A stretch of DNA of 64,000 nucleotides from Acetilactobacillus jinshanensis (GCF_004359375.1 NZ_CP034726.1:186001-250000), one strand, 5' to 3'. Numbered from the stretch's first letter, positions 50,463 through 60,318 are shown. Numbers and translations: made by a program. The notes: generated by a model from the sequence alone, not told the origin.

Positions 50463-51782
50463 TTAAATCTGATATTGGCTGATCCGGTCTAGCATGGGCT
50501 TTGGCAAATTTACTTTTATTTGAGTTCCTTTAGCAGAATATTTAGCTTTTAAAACGTCGGCGTGGGTATTCAAATAACTGATGATCTGACCTTGGTTATA
50601 AGGGATTACGAGATTAACCGTAATGTAATTGCGGTAAATCCGTTGTTCAATCATTTTGACTAATGCATTGATGGACCGGTTAGTTGGGTCCTGAGCCGAC
50701 ATGATCAAACTGTTTCCTTCCTGAACCGGATAATGTTTACCAACCTTATCGGCTTTATTGAAGACCGTGATCATTGGGATGCCATGAATACCCATCTTCT
50801 TTAAGGTCTTCATGGTGGTCTTCATCATTAATTGCCGGTTTGGGTCGGAGTAGTCAACGACCTGAATTAACAGATCCGCGTTAGCGGCTTCTGATAGGGT
50901 TGACTGGAACGCACTGATTAATTCATGAGGTAACTTACTAACGAAACCGACCGTATCACTAAGCAGGAATTTACGGTTGTTAGGTAGGGTTAATTTACGA
51001 ACTTCGGTGCTTAAGGTCGCGAAGAGCATATTCTTAACCAAAGCCCGTTTACTTTCGTTGGTGCCCCAGCGTTTAACTAATTGGTTCAAGATCGTCGATT
51101 TACCAGCGTTGGTGTAACCAACCAACGCAACGGTCGGGATGGTCATCTTTTTCCGTTGGTGACTCTGAACCTTTTTCGTCTTATTGACTGATTTAAGGTG
51201 ATGACGGATGTTGTTGATCTGACGGCCTAAGGTTCGGCGTCTCATTTCAAGCAACGTTTCACCAGAACCACGGTTGGTATAACCACCACCGTTACCGGTT
51301 TGTTGATCCAAACGGACACTGGCGCTGGTTCGTAGTCGTGGTAACTGATATTCTAATCGGGCCAATTTAACTTGAAGTTTAGCTTCCTTAGTTCGAGCTT
51401 GGTTAGCGAAAATTTCTAAAATCAAACCTGTTCGATCGATGATGTCTTTACCAGTCATCTTTTCTAGATTTCGGATCTGACTAGGCGTTAATTCATCGTT
51501 AACGATGATGTACTGGGCTTTTTGAGCTTCAGCAATTTCCTTTAGACTCTTGATTTTGCCAGGGCCGAAGTAGGTTCCGGCAAACGGATGATCGAGCTTC
51601 TGGGTAACGGTTGTAACGACTTGCATATGATTAGCTTGGGCCAGGGCGTTGAGTTCCTTAATGGAGTAATCAAAGTGAGGATCATTCAGGTTTAAACCGA
51701 TGGTAATAACTCTGGTCGGCTGGTTTGTAAATTTAGTATCGATATTAAGGCTTCCCTTGCTAAAAAAGCGGTCAGTATTCAA
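50463..51782 (-). CDS. hflX: Ribosome-associated GTPase HflX
   Basis: A GTPase (up to 439 aa) that rescues stalled or hibernating ribosomes. G1 is GYTNAGKST, G3 is DTVGF, G4 is NKAD, and the N-terminal HflX domain has AGTYFGPGKIKSL and the glycine-rich loop TGNGGGYTNRGSGE, all as expected. The upstream limit (TTG at 51780-51782) lies inside the terminator stem of the preceding gene and has no SD. AAGGGAAG at 51751-51758 is 7 bases before an in-frame ATC (51741-51743). The start is therefore unresolved. Confidence 0.93.
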   Translation of the reverse strand: MNTDRFFSKGSLNIDTKFTNQPTRVITIGLNLNDPHFDYSIKELNALAQANHMQVVTTVTQKLDHPFAGTYFGPGKIKSLKEIAEAQKAQYIIVNDELTPSQIRNLEKMTGKDIIDRTGLILEIFANQARTKEAKLQVKLARLEYQLPRLRTSASVRLDQQTGNGGGYTNRGSGETLLEMRRRTLGRQINNIRHHLKSVNKTKKVQSHQRKKMTIPTVALVGYTNAGKSTILNQLVKRWGTNESKRALVKNMLFATLSTEVRKLTLPNNRKFLLSDTVGFVSKLPHELISAFQSTLSEAANADLLIQVVDYSDPNRQLMMKTTMKTLKKMGIHGIPMITVFNKADKVGKHYPVQEGNSLIMSAQDPTNRSINALVKMIEQRIYRNYITVNLVIPYNQGQIISYLNTHADVLKAKYSAKGTQIKVNLPKPMLDRISQYQI

Positions 51783-51798
51783 TAGAAATACTAACCGC
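51762..51798 (-). terminator. Terminator after the phosphoglycerate-mutase-like gene, overlapping the hflX 5' end
   Basis: Minus-strand stem GCGGTTAGTATT / AATACTGACCGC followed by T6. It sits immediately upstream of the hflX SD, so hflX transcription needs read-through or a promoter within this short space. Confidence 0.85.
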
Positions 51799-51827
51799 CA
51801 CGTGATTTTAATTTAAAATTTTATCGG

Positions 51828-52484
51828 TTATAAATTCTTGGTGTCAGTTTTGTTGAAGTAAACGACTTCGGGATGGTTATCCTTGACGACCATCTTAGTA
51901 ACACTGCCGTTAGCAGTCGACTGGGAGACGTCAACATGGTTACCGTAATAATAAGCGATCCAGCGAATGATGGTCCCGTGGGCAGCAACTAAAATGTTGT
52001 CACCGTCATGAGCCTTGCTTAAGATTCGCTTCAAACCGGCTTCAAACCGTTTCTTAACCTGCGCACTGCTTTCAGCATCGTGGAATGGGTCGGCATCGTG
52101 AATCATGTCTAAGACCTTACTCATGCCCCAACGGTTAATCATCTTGTTATAGGTGTCTTCACCGTAAGGACCACCGATCATGTGCCAGGCGTGTTCGCCA
52201 TCGGCACCTTCGAAGTAACCGAAGTTTTCTTCACGGAAAGCTTTGTCAATTACGGGTTCTTTAATTGGTGACGGATTTCTAGCTAAAATATATTCAGCGG
52301 TGTGAATAGCACGTGGCCGGTCACTAGCGTATGCTGCGTCGAATTTAATTGAACTGAGTCGCTGACCGGCTTTCTTAGCGTCCAAGACACCCTTGGGTGT
52401 AAGTGGGGCGTCGCATAGGCCTTGAATTCGGTAGTACATGTTTAAGTACGTTTGGCCATGTCGAACAAAAAAGATATTGATCAA
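51828..52484 (-). CDS. Histidine phosphatase family protein (phosphoglycerate-mutase-like)
   Basis: A 218-aa cytoplasmic enzyme of the histidine phosphatase superfamily. The catalytic RHG motif is near the N-terminus (FFVRHGQTYLN), with the second Arg in YASDRPRAIHTAE, the acid Glu in REENFGYFEG and the second His in VAAHGTIIRW. It may be a phosphatase rather than a glycolytic mutase. It starts at TTG with AGGAGG 10 bases upstream. Confidence 0.9.
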   Translation of the reverse strand: MINIFFVRHGQTYLNMYYRIQGLCDAPLTPKGVLDAKKAGQRLSSIKFDAAYASDRPRAIHTAEYILARNPSPIKEPVIDKAFREENFGYFEGADGEHAWHMIGGPYGEDTYNKMINRWGMSKVLDMIHDADPFHDAESSAQVKKRFEAGLKRILSKAHDGDNILVAAHGTIIRWIAYYYGNHVDVSQSTANGSVTKMVVKDNHPEVVYFNKTDTKNL

Positions 52485-52684
52485 AATTTAAGCGCCTCCT
52501 GACTGCGTTGCGTTTCTATTTATTATTTTATCAAGGTTACCGGGGATTATCCATTAATGTCGGTTGTAAATTCTAAATAATCTACACGGATTTAATTTGA
52601 TGTCCTGCTTTTTTGTTAGTGGTCGTCACGTGATAAAATAAAGGCTGGTTCTACAAGTTATCGTTAATTTTAGGGGAAATTTAA

Positions 52685-54982
52685 ATGGCAGAAAATATTA
52701 AGATCGCAGAACAGAAACGGCTTAATTCAGTAATTCAAAAGATTAATTTAGCTAAATTGAAACAGCTAAAGACGATTCATCATGACGAAAAGAACGAACG
52801 GATCATTCAGAAGGATTTCTACAATGACGTTCGTTTACGTTCAACGACCTATTCCGGTTTAATGGAAACCGGAGTCGAAGTTCGTCAGAAACAGCAGATG
52901 CTAGATCAGCTCAATAGTGAATGGCATCAGGCGCATTTCTTCTTGAAGCGGCTTCAGTTACTGGCTAAGAATCCGTACTTTGCCCGGGTCGACTTCAAAG
53001 AGTTAAATAGTGATCAGGTCCACACCATTTACATCGGCTTAGCCTCGTTTGCTAACGAAGGTAAACATTATTTGGTGTATGACTGGCGAGCCCCAATTTC
53101 GAGTATTTATTACGAAAATAAATTGGGTAAAGTCACCTATCAAGCACCATCTGGTCCGCATACCGTTAATGTTCTCCTGAAGCGTCAGTTTCAGATCAAG
53201 AACGGTAAGATTGTGACCGTCTTCGATACTAAAGCCGCCATTGGTGACCAATTATTGCTTAGTAATTTAAGCCAGCAGTCAACACCTAAGATGCGGAATA
53301 TCGTGACCACGATCCAGGCTGATCAGAACAAGATCATCCGTGATACTTCCGCTGATTTACTTTACGTTCAGGGGGCCGCTGGTTCTGGTAAGACGTCAGC
53401 TGCTTTACAGCGAGTCGCTTACCTTTTGTACCATTACCGACCGAGTTTAACGTCTCGACAGATTATTCTGTTCTCGCCGAACCAGTTGTTCAATGATTAC
53501 GTTAACCACGTTTTACCGAGTTTAGGTGAACACAACATGGTTCGGATGACGTACTACCAATACAGTGACCATCGAGTTCCGCACTTTAGTGTTGAAACCT
53601 TAGCTCAGCGGTTTAGTGATGATAATCTAACGCATCATGATCAGCGAATTAATAATTTGAAGAACAGCTTAGAGTGCTTTAAAGCCGTTAATAAATATTT
53701 GGGTGATTTGAACCATAGCGGGATGCACTTCAAGAACATCATCTTTAACGGTCACGTCTTCATTTCTAAGCAGCAGATCGCAAAGATCTATTACCAGTTC
53801 AATTCGAATTACGATCTTAGTAACCGGTTAGACGCAACTAAAGATAAATTATTAATCTTATTACGTGAACGGATTAAGTCCGAAATGAAGAAGAAGTGGG
53901 TCTCCGACGCCATCGAAGATATGGATCGTGCTCAGTTACAAGCCATTCAATTAAGTCATCCGAACGAATTCCAGAACGTCGATAATTCGTATAATTTCTT
54001 GGCTAAGCACATCGTTATCGGTGCCTTTCGTCGGGTTAGACACATCATTACCAACGGCTTGTTTATCAACCTGAACCTACAGTATCTGCACCTATTAAAT
54101 GCATTACCGAAGTACATTAGCTTAAAGCAGTTTGGGATTCCGGAAAAGACTTGGCAAAACAGCTTAAAGGAATTCATTAACGAATTAGATTATGGCCAGA
54201 TTTCGATGGCCGATGTCTCGATCTATCTGTATCTGCATGATCGAATTGCTGGTAGTTTGGGTCATCCGGGCATCAAGTACATCTTTATCGATGAAGCCCA
54301 GGATTACACTGGCTTCCAGATGGCACTGATTCATTATGAATTCCCAAAGGCTCGCTTTACCGTCTTGGCCGATCTTAATCAAGCCATCTTTACCCATCAG
54401 CGTAGTCATCATTTACTTGGTGATCTTAAGCAGATCTTTAAGGGTCAAACAATTCACCAGGTTCAACTGGTTAAATCATACCGATCCACTCAACAGATTA
54501 CCGACTTCAGTAAGTATCTGTTACCGGATGGTGAAGACATTCAATCGTTCGCACGAAATGGTGAATTACCGAAAGTATCCGTTGAACCAAGCCGTGGTCG
54601 AGAATTAGCCGGCTTAATTAAGATCATTAAAAATAATCATAAGTACGGCACCACCGCATTAATTGGTAAGAATCTAAAACAGTGTCAGCTGTTAGCTAAG
54701 CAGCTAAAGCAGCGTGGCGTTAACGTTCATCTGATCCAGACTGAAAATCAGGAATTGGTCAGCGGGATCTTAGTAGTTCCGGCATACTTAGCCAAGGGAC
54801 TAGAATTCGATGCCGTCGTGATGTTGGATGCATCCCGGCATAATTACGCTAACGATGAAGATCGTCAGTTAGCGTACACGATCTGTACCCGAGCCATGCA
54901 CCGGTTGAACGTGATCAGTATTCATGATTTGTCACCGTTATTTAACGCAATTCCAAAGCAGTTGTACCAATTAGACGATTAA
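52685..54982 (+). CDS. HelD-type UvrD-like helicase (RNA polymerase recycling factor)
   Basis: A 765-aa superfamily 1 ATPase. An N-terminal coiled-coil arm (residues about 1-100) precedes the split helicase domain. Walker A is GAAGSGKTSAALQRV, Walker B is FIDEAQDYT, motif IV region LVKSYRST, and motif VI TICTRAM. This is the layout of HelD, which binds RNA polymerase and releases it from nucleic acid. Length is typical. It is a likely operon lead for coaA (16 bases downstream), a common neighbour in lactobacilli by chance of operon structure. Confidence 0.9.
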   Translation: MAENIKIAEQKRLNSVIQKINLAKLKQLKTIHHDEKNERIIQKDFYNDVRLRSTTYSGLMETGVEVRQKQQMLDQLNSEWHQAHFFLKRLQLLAKNPYFARVDFKELNSDQVHTIYIGLASFANEGKHYLVYDWRAPISSIYYENKLGKVTYQAPSGPHTVNVLLKRQFQIKNGKIVTVFDTKAAIGDQLLLSNLSQQSTPKMRNIVTTIQADQNKIIRDTSADLLYVQGAAGSGKTSAALQRVAYLLYHYRPSLTSRQIILFSPNQLFNDYVNHVLPSLGEHNMVRMTYYQYSDHRVPHFSVETLAQRFSDDNLTHHDQRINNLKNSLECFKAVNKYLGDLNHSGMHFKNIIFNGHVFISKQQIAKIYYQFNSNYDLSNRLDATKDKLLILLRERIKSEMKKKWVSDAIEDMDRAQLQAIQLSHPNEFQNVDNSYNFLAKHIVIGAFRRVRHIITNGLFINLNLQYLHLLNALPKYISLKQFGIPEKTWQNSLKEFINELDYGQISMADVSIYLYLHDRIAGSLGHPGIKYIFIDEAQDYTGFQMALIHYEFPKARFTVLADLNQAIFTHQRSHHLLGDLKQIFKGQTIHQVQLVKSYRSTQQITDFSKYLLPDGEDIQSFARNGELPKVSVEPSRGRELAGLIKIIKNNHKYGTTALIGKNLKQCQLLAKQLKQRGVNVHLIQTENQELVSGILVVPAYLAKGLEFDAVVMLDASRHNYANDEDRQLAYTICTRAMHRLNVISIHDLSPLFNAIPKQLYQLDD

Positions 54983-54997
54983 TTAAGAGGATTAAAC

Positions 54998-55927
54998 ATG
55001 AGTGTACCTAGTAAACGTAATTATTTTATGTATCCAAAGGATAAGTGGAAACAATTTTACCAGGGTGAATCCGTCCCGATTACCGCAAAGAGTCTTCAGC
55101 AGATCAAAGCGTTTAATGATCGAATCTCTTTGCAGGATGTTCAGGATATCTACATCCCGTTAATTCATCTATTACGGATGCGTCTGGATAATTTTAAGAC
55201 CTGGCACGATACTCGAGCGATGTTCCTACAGCGACCAGCTCAGCGGACCCCGTTCATCATCGGGATTTCCGGAAGTGTTGCGGTCGGTAAATCAACTACA
55301 GCTCGGCTATTAGAAGTCTTACTTTCGCATTTCTTTGAAGGTTACAAGATCCAGATGATTACGACCGACGGCTTTCTGTATCCCAATAAGGTCTTGAAAA
55401 AGAAGCATTTAATGGCTTTGAAGGGCTTTCCGCAGACTTATGACATGCCAGCATTGATTAAATTCTTGAATGCCGTCAAGACTTGCAAGCGAGAGGTTAA
55501 GTCACCGGTTTATTCACATCAAGTGTACGATGTAATTCCGCATCGTTTCGACATTGTTGACCGGCCCGACGTTTTGATCGTCGAGGGGATTAACGTTTTA
55601 CAGTTACCGAGTAATCAGCAGATTTATGTGAGTGACTTTACTGATTTTTCCATTTATATCGATGCCGACGCCAAATTGATTGAACAGTGGTACCTAACCC
55701 GACTCAAGAAATTAATGAAGACGGCCTTTCAGGATCCACTGAATTATTATTATCGGTATGCTCATCAGAATCCGGAAGCGGTCGTTAAAATGGCTAAACG
55801 GGTTTGGGACAAGAACGATTTACCAAATCTAAAGGAAAATATCTTGCCGACCCGGTCACGAGCTGACTTTATTATTCATAAGACTCATAATCACCGGATC
55901 GATAAAGTTTACATTCGAAAGTATTAA
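54998..55927 (+). CDS. coaA: Type I pantothenate kinase CoaA
   Basis: A 309-aa cytoplasmic kinase catalysing the first committed step of coenzyme A synthesis. Walker A is GISGSVAVGKSTTARLL, the pantothenate region has TTDGFLYPN and SHQVYDV, and VIVEGINVLQL is conserved. Length is as in other type I enzymes (305-315 aa). AAGAGGATTAAAC precedes the ATG. Clustered with helD upstream and rluA-type gene 53 bases downstream. Confidence 0.95.
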   Translation: MSVPSKRNYFMYPKDKWKQFYQGESVPITAKSLQQIKAFNDRISLQDVQDIYIPLIHLLRMRLDNFKTWHDTRAMFLQRPAQRTPFIIGISGSVAVGKSTTARLLEVLLSHFFEGYKIQMITTDGFLYPNKVLKKKHLMALKGFPQTYDMPALIKFLNAVKTCKREVKSPVYSHQVYDVIPHRFDIVDRPDVLIVEGINVLQLPSNQQIYVSDFTDFSIYIDADAKLIEQWYLTRLKKLMKTAFQDPLNYYYRYAHQNPEAVVKMAKRVWDKNDLPNLKENILPTRSRADFIIHKTHNHRIDKVYIRKY

Positions 55928-55980
55928 TGATTGACGGCTCCATAATGGGGCCTTTTATATTGAATAAGGAGAAATAGTAT

Positions 55981-56862
55981 TTGCAATATTCCTGGGTTAA
56001 CCAGCAGTTTAAACGAATTGCCGTGAAAAAATTTTTAAAGCACCGTGGAATCAGTCACCGGATCTTCACTTCGATTAAACATCACGGGAAGCTCTATCTA
56101 AATCATCACCGGATCGTGACTAGTCAGCCGATGAAATTAGGGGATGAAGTAGCCGTTGACATTCCGTCTGAGCCGGCAGATCCCCACGTTGTTATTAGTC
56201 ATGGTAAATTAGATGTAGTGTATGAAGATCAGAACTGGCTAGTGATTAATAAACCGGCTGGACTGACTTCGGTCCCCGGTCCGCATAATCGGCATGATAC
56301 AGTGGTGAACCGCCTTAAGGGGTATTTATTAGCGCATCATTCGCCTAATTTACGTCCACATTTAATTACCCGGTTGGATATGTACACCAGTGGTCTAATG
56401 CTGATTGCGAAGCATCGGTTTGCTAACAGTCTGGCTAACCAGTTGATTAATACCCATAAGATTAAAAAGGTTTACCTAGCTATAATCAAAGGGCATTTGA
56501 AGACGCAGCACGGCTCCGTAAAAATGCTGATTGGGAAATTACCAAACGAAATTAAGCGGCATAAAATGATCAACGGTCAGTTTGCCTGGACGGAATACCG
56601 GCAAGTGAAATCGTACCCGAAATTTACGTTGATCAAGGCCCGTTTGCATACCGGACGGACCCATCAGATTAGAGTTCATTTTACTGAAATTGGTCATCCT
56701 TTAGTGGGTGATCATCTGTATGGCGGACCGATGGACTGGGGGATTAAGCGTCAGGCATTGCATGCTTGGTACTTGGCCTTTCCTGATCCGTTTACTCATC
56801 AAGTTAGAAAATTTAAGGCCAATTTACCGGCTGATATGAAACGGTTACTAACCCAGAAATAG
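55981..56862 (+). CDS. RluA family pseudouridine synthase
   Basis: A 293-aa RNA-modifying enzyme converting uridine to pseudouridine in rRNA or tRNA. An N-terminal S4-like region (VKKFLKHRGISH) is followed by the catalytic domain with RLDMYTSGLML (catalytic Asp) and LHTGRTHQIRVH. The start is TTG with AAGGAG upstream. It is usual to find members of this type after coaA in operons with unrelated functions. The exact target site is not known. Confidence 0.93.
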   Translation: MQYSWVNQQFKRIAVKKFLKHRGISHRIFTSIKHHGKLYLNHHRIVTSQPMKLGDEVAVDIPSEPADPHVVISHGKLDVVYEDQNWLVINKPAGLTSVPGPHNRHDTVVNRLKGYLLAHHSPNLRPHLITRLDMYTSGLMLIAKHRFANSLANQLINTHKIKKVYLAIIKGHLKTQHGSVKMLIGKLPNEIKRHKMINGQFAWTEYRQVKSYPKFTLIKARLHTGRTHQIRVHFTEIGHPLVGDHLYGGPMDWGIKRQALHAWYLAFPDPFTHQVRKFKANLPADMKRLLTQK

Positions 56863-56877
56863 TTCGGAGGGATAGTT

Positions 56878-57687
56878 ATGAAAAAGAATAGTGTTGTAAA
56901 GTGCTTAGTTGACGGCAAAAAGTATCGAGTGGTCGACGGAATGTTCTTAAAAGAACTGAAGCCGTCGATCCGAGGTCAGATCAAATATGATTATCATCAT
57001 GCTAAAGATACCGACTTTATTTGTGGTGATCATCTGTTGCATTACCGAGTTCACGAAGTTAACCGCATGATTAATCGTGATACCAAGCGTAACCATAAGA
57101 TCAACCGAAAGTTGACTCGGGCTCTGAATAACGATAATTACGCAATCACCAACGTTAACCAGGCCCTACAGAAACACGAAACCTTTGGGCAGAAGTTAGC
57201 CGATGCCGTTGCCCACTTCGGTGGTAGTTGGAGCTTCATTATTATCTTCGTTGGTTTCCTGTTAATTTGGATGACCGTCAACGGTCTGGAATTATTTGGG
57301 ATTCACTTTGATCCGTATCCGTATATCTTGCTTAATCTAGCTTTGAGTTGTATTGCTGCCATTCAAGCCCCGTTTATCATGATGAGTCAAAACCGTTCCG
57401 CCGACCATGACCGTTTGTCAGCTGAAAACGATTATCATGTCAACATTAAATCGGAACATGAACTTCGTATTTTACACGCTAAGCTGGATCATTTAAACCA
57501 GGATCAATTACCGCATAATTTAGAGGTTCAGCGTTTACAACTCCAGATTTTAGGCGAGGTTCACGCTGAATTGATGGACCTTCGTCGTCAGAATAATATC
57601 TTGAGGACCGAAAATAAGGCTGAACATCGATATATAACCAAAGAGACTAAAGAGGAGCACAAACATGAATACACCAAAAAACATTAA
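56878..57687 (+). CDS. DUF1003 family membrane protein
   Basis: A 269-aa protein. The DUF1003 core has two membrane helices (SWSFIIIFVGFLLIWM and YPYILLNLALSCIAAIQAPF) followed by MMSQNRSADHDRLSAENDYHVN, the family signature. The N-terminal domain of about 110 residues is charged; the C-terminal part is a coiled coil (LDHLNQDQLPHNLEVQRLQL). The function of the family is unknown. GGAGGGATAGTT precedes the ATG. Its 3' end overlaps the next gene by 23 bases and contains that gene's SD. Confidence 0.88.
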   Translation: MKKNSVVKCLVDGKKYRVVDGMFLKELKPSIRGQIKYDYHHAKDTDFICGDHLLHYRVHEVNRMINRDTKRNHKINRKLTRALNNDNYAITNVNQALQKHETFGQKLADAVAHFGGSWSFIIIFVGFLLIWMTVNGLELFGIHFDPYPYILLNLALSCIAAIQAPFIMMSQNRSADHDRLSAENDYHVNIKSEHELRILHAKLDHLNQDQLPHNLEVQRLQLQILGEVHAELMDLRRQNNILRTENKAEHRYITKETKEEHKHEYTKKH

Positions 57688-58081
57688 CCACATCGAATTA
57701 GGCAACCCCATTTTTAATAGAATGATATTTGTGTTGCGCAGACCCGTTACCAAAAAGAACCATTTAGATTATCGATTCATGAACGAAAAGTTAGAAGAAA
57801 TTGCTCCTGATATCTGGGCAATGCCGGCTTATATGAAAGCCAAAGACAGTTACAGTCTTTTCTTTATCGTAACCAAGATTGAATCTGGCCAGACCGTCGT
57901 GGCCTTTTCAGAAGGTCATTTTGAAAATGGTGACTTTCGATTAGGTCGACCCATGGTTACTGGACGCGGCTTGAATCATCTTCATCAGCATGACCCCCAA
58001 CGAGCTTTGCACGTCGCTCACTTTCTGAATTTGATTTCAAAAGCCGCCGAAGGGGACTGGCGCATGGTTACATCCGATTAA
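57665..58081 (+). CDS. Hypothetical protein overlapping DUF1003
   Basis: A 138-aa soluble protein, no recognised motif. It has a predicted alpha/beta character (SYSLFFIVTKIESGQTVVAF). Translation starts inside the DUF1003 gene, with GAGGAGC 10 bases before the ATG, which suggests coupled expression. The last real gene of the helD-coaA-rluA-DUF1003 operon; no clear terminator follows. Confidence 0.68.
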   Translation: MNTPKNINHIELGNPIFNRMIFVLRRPVTKKNHLDYRFMNEKLEEIAPDIWAMPAYMKAKDSYSLFFIVTKIESGQTVVAFSEGHFENGDFRLGRPMVTGRGLNHLHQHDPQRALHVAHFLNLISKAAEGDWRMVTSD

Positions 58082-58158
58082 AATAAGTTAGGTCGGATGG
58101 AAAAATAATTTTTAACGTGCCATAATAAAGTCCCAACAATAAGAAAGTAGGCGATTGT

Positions 58159-59064
58159 GTGCAATCCAAGGACCAGATGTCAGGTGCCCGGTTTTTATTC
58201 GTCACGATCTTAAACATCGTCATCACCGTGGTCGAATTTGCCGGAGGTGCCTTGGCCGGAAGTCTGTCACTAGTATCAGACGGTTTTCATAATCTCGGTG
58301 ATTCGGCTTCGGTCGTTTTAAGTTATTATGCGCATCGAATCAGTAGTCGTCCGCAGACGAAACACGAGACGTTCGGCTATAAACGAGCTCAGATTATTTC
58401 AGCGTTCGTTAATTCCGCATTTTTGATGATTATTTCCGCAGTTTTAATCGTTGAAGCGGCTTCAAGATTATTTCACCCTGAGCACACCAATGGTGAATTA
58501 ATGTTCCTAGTTGCAATTGTCGGAACGATCGCTAATCTAGTGTCAGCTGTGATCTTGAACCATGGTGCCAAGCATAATTTGAACATCAAAGCCACGTATC
58601 TTCATTTATTAAGTGATACGTTATCCTCGGTCGGCATCATTATCGGTGGGATTTTAATTCAATTATATGGCTGGTTCATCGTTGACCCGATCGTCACGAT
58701 CGGCGTTGCCCTATACATCATGGCTGAAACCTGGCCAATTATTAAGAAGACCATCGTGATTTTGATGCAGGGTGCCCCTGATATCGATAGTGAAGCGATT
58801 CAGCATGATCTGATGCAGTTACCGGAAGTTACCGGTGTTCATCATGTTCATATCTGGCTGATCGATGAAAACAGCATTATCTTTTCTGCGCACATCAATA
58901 TGCGTGACATGACGATCAGTGAAGCTGAAAAGACGTATCATCCAATTTACGAGCTGTTGCATAAGAAATATCATATTGATCACGTAACTTTACAGGCTGA
59001 AGTTAACCGTGGTAAACAGGAGAATTTCTATAATTACAGTAACGGTCATTATCACGATGTTTAA
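58159..59064 (+). CDS. Cation diffusion facilitator (CzcD-type) metal exporter
   Basis: A 301-aa membrane protein with six helices and a C-terminal cytoplasmic metal-sensing domain. Seen: SLSLVSDGFHNLGDSASVVL (helix 2 metal site H/D-xxx-D) and LHLLSDTLSSVG (helix 5 HxxxD), plus DVHHVHIW-type GVHHVHIWLIDENS. It exports zinc or related divalent cations in exchange for protons. It starts at GTG with AAAGTAGG upstream. A metal-dependent regulator of the DtxR family lies 575 bases downstream. Confidence 0.93.
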   Translation: MQSKDQMSGARFLFVTILNIVITVVEFAGGALAGSLSLVSDGFHNLGDSASVVLSYYAHRISSRPQTKHETFGYKRAQIISAFVNSAFLMIISAVLIVEAASRLFHPEHTNGELMFLVAIVGTIANLVSAVILNHGAKHNLNIKATYLHLLSDTLSSVGIIIGGILIQLYGWFIVDPIVTIGVALYIMAETWPIIKKTIVILMQGAPDIDSEAIQHDLMQLPEVTGVHHVHIWLIDENSIIFSAHINMRDMTISEAEKTYHPIYELLHKKYHIDHVTLQAEVNRGKQENFYNYSNGHYHDV

Positions 59065-59086
59065 TAGATAATTAAATTAAAGATAA

Positions 59087-59132
59087 AAAAATAACGTGAA
59101 CTTTAGTGATCAACTAAAATTCACGTTATTTT
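59087..59132. terminator. Bidirectional terminator
   Basis: Long inverted repeat AAAATAACGTGAA...TTCACGTTATTTT with inner TTTAGT/ACTAAA, between the CDF gene and the convergent gene at 59154. Confidence 0.88.
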
Positions 59133-59153
59133 CGTTTTTAGATTAAATCGTAA

Positions 59154-59495
59154 TTATAGTCCGGTTTCGATACTGAAGTACTTATCATGGTACCATTTCT
59201 TCCACGGCTTTTCGGGATTGCCGTTTTCGTAGAATTTCTGGTCCATCTTATCAAGTAATTTACCGTAATGCTTAGGACGATCATGAGCAGACATCTTGAT
59301 AACGTCTTCCTTAGAATTGAATTTGTTATCCCAAATGTCACGATTGATATCCCAGATGAGTCCAGTGTGGTCATATGAGCCAATAATTTCTAAGTTTTCG
59401 GAACGATAATGCGGAACGTAGAACTTCGCAAAATCGAGGATCGCTTTCTTTTTGGCCTGATCGCTGAGTTGATCAAATTTGACGAGCTTACTCAT
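59154..59495 (-). CDS. Hypothetical acidic/charged protein
   Basis: A 113-aa soluble protein without recognised domain. Aromatic-rich (WKKWYHDKYFSIETG at the C-terminus). The ATG follows AAAGGAAG. It stands between metal exporter and DtxR-type regulator genes, so a metal-related role is possible but not supported by cysteine or histidine clusters. Confidence 0.68.
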   Translation of the reverse strand: MSKLVKFDQLSDQAKKKAILDFAKFYVPHYRSENLEIIGSYDHTGLIWDINRDIWDNKFNSKEDVIKMSAHDRPKHYGKLLDKMDQKFYENGNPEKPWKKWYHDKYFSIETGL

Positions 59496-59639
59496 GAGAT
59501 GCTTCCTTTCAAACTAAATTATAGAATTCTATACTTATAAACCACCATTTATTGTAATAAATGATTGCGGTATAATCTAATTATATCTTTTAAGATAGTA
59601 AACGTAAAACTGTTTTTTGAAAAAATTGGGGATATAGCC

Positions 59640-60299
59640 ATGAGTCCGATTAAAGAAGATTATTTAAAAATAATTTTTGAACTTGGTGGTACCCGGGTGA
59701 AGGTATCTAATAAACAGATTGCCATTAGCCTTAACATTGCCGCTGGATCTGTAACCGAAATGGTTAATAAATTATTACGTGATGGTCTCGCTAAACATGA
59801 ACCGTATTCAGGGGTTACCCTGACCGCTAAGGGTGCTCGACTGGCCAAACTTTTGATTTGGAAACATCGCCTTTGGGAAGTCTTTTTAGTTAGAAAATTA
59901 GGCTTTAAATTAAGCGATGTTGATCAGGAAGCTGACGTTTTGGAACACGTTACCAGCCCGAAGTTATTAAAAGCTTTAGATAAGTGGTTGGGCTATCCTA
60001 GACATTGTCCGCATGGTGGTGTAATTCCTGGTAAAGATGGTCACTACAGTCGTGAAAGTCACGTGGTCTTAAATGACGTTAAGGACGGTCATACCGTTGC
60101 GGTGGATCGGTTTATTGATAATCGTGATCTGCTGACCTATTTAGGCGACATTAAGTTAGATATTGGTGACGTGGTTCACGTGGTACGACATGCACCGTTT
60201 GACGGTCCCGTGATTGTTCATAATTTGACCGATCACACTAAGTTAACGATCGGCTACAAAGCCGCTCATTATATTTTTGTTCGGCCGGTTAAAAAGTAA
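59640..60299 (+). CDS. DtxR/MntR family metal-dependent transcriptional regulator
   Basis: A 219-aa regulator: winged-helix DNA-binding domain (residues 1-65, with KQIAISLNIAAGSVTEMVNKL), dimerisation and metal-binding domain (HRLWEVFLVRKL, DVLEHVTS, YPRHCPHGGVIPG), then a C-terminal SH3-like FeoA domain. It probably senses Mn or Fe and represses uptake genes, none of which lie in the window. The ATG at 59640 gives the family N-terminus (MSPIKEDYLKIIF). Confidence 0.92.
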   Translation: MSPIKEDYLKIIFELGGTRVKVSNKQIAISLNIAAGSVTEMVNKLLRDGLAKHEPYSGVTLTAKGARLAKLLIWKHRLWEVFLVRKLGFKLSDVDQEADVLEHVTSPKLLKALDKWLGYPRHCPHGGVIPGKDGHYSRESHVVLNDVKDGHTVAVDRFIDNRDLLTYLGDIKLDIGDVVHVVRHAPFDGPVIVHNLTDHTKLTIGYKAAHYIFVRPVKK

Positions 60300-60318
60300 A
60301 AATTTAAGATAATAAATA

